Assembly (NCBI GenBank): GCA_023443145.1 | Contig: JAEZVS010000172.1 | Span: 1-8,216, forward strand | Direction of reading: 5' to 3' | DNA from: Bacillota bacterium | Lineage (GTDB): Bacteria > Bacillota > Peptococcia > Peptococcales > Peptococcaceae | DNA: 8,216 bases | Shown: one piece after another, positions 5,930 to 8,216 of the stretch | How positions within the stretch are numbered: the stretch's first letter is position 1 | Layout: every line of letters starts with the position of its first letter | The notes under the pieces: generated by a model | What the model was told of the DNA's origin: nothing | Database searches by the model: none | The model's input: the letters and a program-made list of their open reading frames with translations, nothing else | Translations under genes and position numbers: made by a program

Positions 5930-6730
5930 ATGAACAAAGACCTGACCACCCTGCAGCAAAAGGTTGAAGACCTCTATCGTCAACTCGTAGAAACCGCCCA
6001 TCACTTAGAAGCTTCCTGTCAAAAAGAAGGCAAAGAAGTGCATCCGCTTATCCAAGATTTGGCTGCACGCCATCAAGCATCTGCCGAACCTGCCAAAGGC
6101 GGCTTAAAGAATTTGGCCAAAGACAAACTGGCCACCATCAAAGCCGGTGCTGCCGGCGCTGTTGGCCTCTTAAAAGAAAAAGGCGGGGAACAAAGCCAAG
6201 GTCTTAAAGAAAAGGCCGCCGACGTGTTCAACGATGTGCGTGAAAAAGTCGTTGACGTGAAAGAAGACGTTCAAGAAAAAGTCGAAGACGTCAAAGAAAA
6301 GGCGGAAGATAAAGCCGCCGACGTGAAAGACGCCGCCCAAAAGAAAGCGGACGACGTCAAGGAAAAGGCCGCTGAGGTGAAAGAAGACGTTCAAGAAAAA
6401 GCCGAAGACGTCAAAGAAAAGAGCGATAAAAAACCGAAAAAATCAACCGGTCGCAGCCAGAACAAAAAATCCGACAGCAAAAAACCCGCAAATAAAGCGG
6501 CCCTGCCTTTAGAAAAACCTTTAGAAGTAAAAGAACCAAATTTTAGTGAAGATATTAAAAATATGGACAACACCAGTATTCACTCGGTAGAAGATCCTGC
6601 TTTTGACGGCAAAGGTCCGGCGGCATCCACTGCTAAAAAAGCATCTCAAGGCAGCACCGCACCTGCCGCCACCAACGATTTGCTAAAGCCCGGCAAAGAA
6701 GATAAAAAACCGGCACCTAAAAAGAAATAA
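5930..6730 (+). CDS. Lys/Glu/Ala-rich coiled repeat protein, LEA/apolipoprotein-like
   Basis: The 266-residue protein is of unknown function and has no signal peptide or clear membrane helix. Residues 1-55 look helical (TLQQKVEDLYRQLVETAHHL). Residues 56-85 are Gly/Ala/Lys-rich (KAGAAGAVGLLKEKGG). Residues about 92-164 form a regular series of 11-residue units with the pattern xxEKxxDVKxx, slipping to 7-residue spacing near 142-157. This 11/7 periodicity is typical of amphipathic or coiled helices such as LEA-3, apolipoprotein-like and YtxH-like proteins. Residues 165-266 are low-complexity, rich in Lys, Pro, Ser and Ala, ending KPAPKKK, and probably disordered. The ATG at 5930 is favoured by AAGGA at 5914-5918 (spacing 11) and by the promoter start near 5900. 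It is transcribed alone and diverges from the spe operon. A stress-protection or envelope/nucleic-acid-associated role is possible but unproven. Confidence 0.85.
   Translation: MNKDLTTLQQKVEDLYRQLVETAHHLEASCQKEGKEVHPLIQDLAARHQASAEPAKGGLKNLAKDKLATIKAGAAGAVGLLKEKGGEQSQGLKEKAADVFNDVREKVVDVKEDVQEKVEDVKEKAEDKAADVKDAAQKKADDVKEKAAEVKEDVQEKAEDVKEKSDKKPKKSTGRSQNKKSDSKKPANKAALPLEKPLEVKEPNFSEDIKNMDNTSIHSVEDPAFDGKGPAASTAKKASQGSTAPAATNDLLKPGKEDKKPAPKKK
6257..6301 (+). repeat. 45-bp direct repeat, copy 1, within the repeat-protein gene
   Basis: This matches 6377-6421 at 44 of 45 positions; the single change is GTC to GCC, Val to Ala. It encodes VKEDVQEKVEDVKEK. The near-identity at the DNA level, including third positions, suggests recent duplication or conversion rather than protein-level constraint alone. 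Confidence 0.85.
6377..6421 (+). repeat. 45-bp direct repeat, copy 2, within the repeat-protein gene
   Basis: This is the second copy, offset from the first by exactly 120 bases (40 residues), so a crossover between the copies keeps the reading frame. It encodes VKEDVQEKAEDVKEK. Confidence 0.85.
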
Positions 6731-6844
6731 TCTTGACCGACCGAGCCTCTGAAAGAATGTAGGATAGCGCACACAGGCAACACCAAGTAAGTGCTGCACC
6801 CAAAAAACGCAAAACCGCCCGTTGTCTGATAAACGAGCTCCGAC

Positions 6845-6877
6845 AAAAGCCCCCTGATGTAAAATCAGGGGGCTTTT
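6845..6877. terminator. two-way terminator between convergent genes
   Basis: A perfect 14-bp stem (AAAAGCCCCCTGAT at 6845-6858 with its complement at 6864-6877) has a 5-base loop. It is flanked by A4 and T4, so it can work in both directions. It lies about 115 bases after the repeat-protein stop on the + strand and about 80 bases after the HxlR stop on the - strand. The interval 6731-6844 shows nothing else recognisable. Confidence 0.9.
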
Positions 6878-6955
6878 CATATTAAAGCGCAAGGACCAGC
6901 ATGCATTCATCGCTTTTAAGCAGCTCTCTTCAGCAACAAAAGATCTCAAAATTCC

Positions 6956-7306
6956 TTACAACGTTGTTTCGCTTTGCTTGTTATTGAGATACTGTATATA
7001 ATCTTTCCCCCATACCTCAAGCACAGCCAGCACGGTCTGAAATTTCTCTCCAATTTCACTCAGGCAATATTCCACTTTCGGCGGAATTTGTTGATATTCT
7101 TTTCGGATAATCAAACCCTCATTTTCGAGCGTCTTTAATTGTCTGGACAAAGTCGTATGGGTGATTTCTTCCGGCATGCGCCGTTGTAATTCATTGAATC
7201 GCACCGGCCCTTCAGACAACTGATACAGAATGTACATCGACCATTTGCCGGTTAAAACTTTTTGGGCTGTAACGTAGGGACACTGCCCGAATAAACTCTT
7301 CTCCAT
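6956..7306 (-). CDS. HxlR-family winged-helix transcriptional regulator
   Basis: This 116-residue DNA-binding protein has the compact HxlR layout: an N-terminal CPY motif (Cys9), GKWSMYILYQL (20-30), GPVRFNELQRRMPEEITHTT (33-52, helix-turn-helix), LSRQLKTLENEGLIIRKEY (53-71, recognition helix and wing), and a C-terminal dimer helix ending VLEVWGKDYIQYL. Members bind as dimers to inverted repeats. Several, such as YodB, HypR and QorR, sense electrophiles or oxidants through the N-terminal cysteine. Cys9 here is in that place, and a second cysteine is at residue 81. The ATG at 7306 has AAGGAG (7319-7314) 7 bases upstream; an in-frame start 8 codons earlier is less well placed. It is divergent from the PPOX-like gene, which is the likely target together with its own promoter. 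Confidence 0.93.
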   Translation of the reverse strand: MEKSLFGQCPYVTAQKVLTGKWSMYILYQLSEGPVRFNELQRRMPEEITHTTLSRQLKTLENEGLIIRKEYQQIPPKVEYCLSEIGEKFQTVLAVLEVWGKDYIQYLNNKQSETTL

Positions 7307-7340
7307 TGATACGCTCCTTTTTGATACCACTATCCATTAA

Positions 7341-7370
7341 TATCGTACTTGTTATTTACATCCTACGATA
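7341..7370. promoter_or_regulatory. inverted repeat, candidate HxlR operator
   Basis: TATCGTA (7341-7347) and TACGATA (7364-7370) are perfect 7-bp inverted arms separated by 16 bases. They span the -35 region of the rightward promoter and end at its -10, and they lie just downstream of the start region of the leftward promoter. A dimer bound here could block both promoters. Assignment to the neighbouring HxlR protein is by position only. Confidence 0.5.
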
Positions 7371-7376
7371 TATAAT
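7349..7376 (+). promoter_or_regulatory. promoter of the PPOX-like gene
   Basis: TTGTTA (7349-7354), a 16-base spacer and a perfect TATAAT (7371-7376) point rightward, giving a start near 7383 and a leader of about 45 bases. The -10 box is half of a palindrome shared with the opposite promoter. Confidence 0.6.
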
Positions 7377-7402
7377 TATAGTGCCAAACAGAAAAAACAC
7401 AA
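7375..7402 (-). promoter_or_regulatory. promoter of the HxlR gene
   Basis: Reading leftward, TTGTGT (7402-7397), a 16-base spacer and TATAAT (7380-7375) form a plausible promoter. The -10 overlaps that of the rightward promoter in the palindrome TATAATTATA (7371-7380). The two polymerases would therefore compete for the same DNA. Confidence 0.5.
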
Positions 7403-7427
7403 TCGAAACTTTGAAAGGAGTTTTACA

Positions 7428-7823
7428 ATGAACAAGGCAACCGAATATTTGAAGACTTGCGGCACATTCTATCTCGCCACTGTTGAGGACGGCCAGCCTC
7501 ATGTACGTCCCTTTGGTGCTGTTTGCGAATTTGAGGGAAAACTGTACATTGTCACCAACAACCAGAAAAAAGTCTACCGACAGATGAAAGCCAATGGCAA
7601 AGTAGAGCTTTGCGGTATGGACAAGGGCACATGGATTCGCGTGGAAGGGGAAGTCAAAGAAGACACGCGCCGCGAAGCCCGCGTCGCTATGATGGAAGAC
7701 AACAAAGCAACTTTGAGCACTATGTATACGGTGGATGACAATCTGATGACCGTATTCTATTTCGAAGATGCGACAGCAACCATTTATTCATTTAGCGATG
7801 AACCTGAAGTCATTCAGCTGTAA
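7428..7823 (+). CDS. pyridoxamine 5'-phosphate oxidase family protein (FMN split barrel)
   Basis: This 131-residue cytosolic protein has the split beta-barrel pattern of the PPOX-like/flavin reductase-like group: helix 1 then TFYLATVEDGQPHVRPFGAV (13-32), KLYIVTNNQKKVYRQMKANG (38-57), and a WIRVEGEV strand (69-76). It is far shorter than true PdxH and resembles the small proteins of about 130 residues common in anaerobic Bacillota. Members bind FMN or F420-like cofactors as homodimers and have been linked to nitro- or quinone-type reduction (NimA-like), but the substrate here is unknown. AAAGGAG (7414-7420) stands 7 bases before the ATG. Divergent pairing with an HxlR regulator fits a reductase induced by a reactive compound. 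It is followed by its own terminator. Confidence 0.9.
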   Translation: MNKATEYLKTCGTFYLATVEDGQPHVRPFGAVCEFEGKLYIVTNNQKKVYRQMKANGKVELCGMDKGTWIRVEGEVKEDTRREARVAMMEDNKATLSTMYTVDDNLMTVFYFEDATATIYSFSDEPEVIQL

Positions 7824-7833
7824 AAAATAAAAA

Positions 7834-7864
7834 AGGCTGCGGTGATACGTCCGCAGCCTCTTTT
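7834..7864 (+). terminator. rho-independent terminator of the PPOX-like gene
   Basis: A 9-bp stem, AGGCTGCGG (7834-7842) with CCGCAGCCT (7851-7859), has an 8-base loop and is followed by C and four Ts (7861-7864). It starts 10 bases after the TAA stop. The A-rich left flank may give some activity leftward. The stretch from 7866 to 8019 shows nothing recognisable. Confidence 0.85.
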
Positions 7865-8019
7865 CTATTTATAGACCGATCATCCGATGGCACAACCCTG
7901 CCCTTTCTACTGCGCCGGTATATCCACCAATTCTCGAAAATGCGCAGACCCATCAACATGGATGATGATGTGAAACAACCGCTCAGCACATCATTTCTTT
8001 AAGCGTGGGCCCAAAATAT

Positions 8020-8057
8020 AAAAAAACAAGCGGTCTGTGCCAAAGCACAAACCGCTT
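8020..8057 (-). terminator. terminator of the tRNA cluster
   Basis: Leftward, a 13-bp stem (8057-8045 with 8040-8028, AAGCGG... core) with a UUUG loop is followed by G and seven Us (8026-8020). One position (8050/8035) is a G-U pair only when read leftward and a C-A mismatch rightward, which supports the - orientation. It begins one base after the 3' end of tRNA-Phe. Confidence 0.9.
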
Positions 8058-8058
8058 A

Positions 8059-8131
8059 TGCCTCGAGCCGGAATCGAACCAGCGACACAGGGATTTTCAG
8101 TCCCTTGCTCTACCGACTGAGCTATCGAGGC
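8059..8131 (-). tRNA. tRNA-Phe (GAA)
   Basis: A 73-base cloverleaf starts at 8131. The acceptor GCCTCGA pairs with TCGAGGC and is followed by discriminator A. The D-arm region is AGCTCAGTCGGTAGAGC. The anticodon stem AGGGA/TCCCT has loop CTGAAAA and anticodon GAA at 8098-8096. The T arm contains GGTTCGATTCC. No CCA is encoded; it must be added after transcription. The 3' trailer is essentially the terminator hairpin. Confidence 0.97.
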
Positions 8132-8134
8132 AAC

Positions 8135-8208
8135 CGACGCAGATGGGGCTCGAACCCACGACCTCCAGCGTGACAGGCTGGCATTCTAACCAACTGAACT
8201 ACTGCGCC
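8135..8208 (-). tRNA. tRNA-Asp (GTC)
   Basis: A 74-base cloverleaf starts at 8208. The acceptor GGCGCAG pairs with CTGCGTC (one G-U) and is followed by discriminator G, as expected for Asp. The anticodon stem CCAGC/GCTGG has loop CTGTCAC and anticodon GTC at 8174-8172. The T arm contains GGGTTCGAGCCCC. No CCA is encoded. Only GTT (8134-8132) separates it from tRNA-Phe, so the two are processed from one transcript whose promoter lies beyond the window. Confidence 0.97.
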
Positions 8209-8216
8209 TGATGGAC

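Noticed and set aside
6257..6421. CRISPR array
   Set aside because: The repeats are within a coding frame, only two long copies exist, and the spacing reflects the protein's 11/7-residue periodicity.

Overview
The window looks like chromosome of a Gram-positive-type anaerobe of the Bacillota, most likely a clostridial or negativicute lineage with mid-range GC. The evidence is strong AGGAGG-type ribosome sites, sigma-A style promoters, Bacillus-like SpeA, SpeE and SpeB proteins, an HxlR regulator, and densely packed tRNA genes. This placement is an inference from gene style; no marker gene fixes the genus.

Layout. Positions 1-137 hold the 3' end of a rightward membrane-protein gene (TSUP/TauE-SafE-like), followed by about 370 bases without a convincing gene. 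A leftward, separately terminated gene for a YhbW-like flavin-dependent monooxygenase lies at 562-1566. The core is a leftward four-gene polyamine operon, speD-speA-speE-speB (5678 down to 1726), closed by a hairpin terminator at 1644-1669. Its genes are 4 to 11 bases apart, and each downstream ribosome site overlaps or directly abuts the stop codon before it. Together the genes encode a complete route from arginine and S-adenosylmethionine to spermidine: SpeA makes agmatine, SpeB converts it to putrescine and urea, SpeD makes decarboxylated AdoMet, and SpeE joins the aminopropyl group to putrescine.

The operon has a strong promoter (TTGACG-N17-TATACT) and a leader of about 114 bases. In this leader a hairpin overlaps, and cannot coexist with, a second hairpin followed by eight Us. 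This has the architecture of a transcription attenuator, and it is the most interesting item in the window. I do not recognise it as a known riboswitch. A 23-codon open frame runs through the same structure.

Divergent from the operon is a gene at 5930-6730 for a lysine-, glutamate- and alanine-rich protein with an 11/7-residue repeat region, resembling LEA- or apolipoprotein-like coiled proteins. A two-way terminator separates it from a convergent HxlR-family regulator (6956-7306). That regulator is divergently paired with a small FMN-binding split-barrel (PPOX-like) protein (7428-7823). Their shared control region has back-to-back -10 boxes and an inverted repeat.

The right end carries two leftward tRNA genes, Asp(GTC) then Phe(GAA), 3 bases apart, both without an encoded CCA, and followed at once by a terminator. 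The tRNA cluster probably continues beyond the window.
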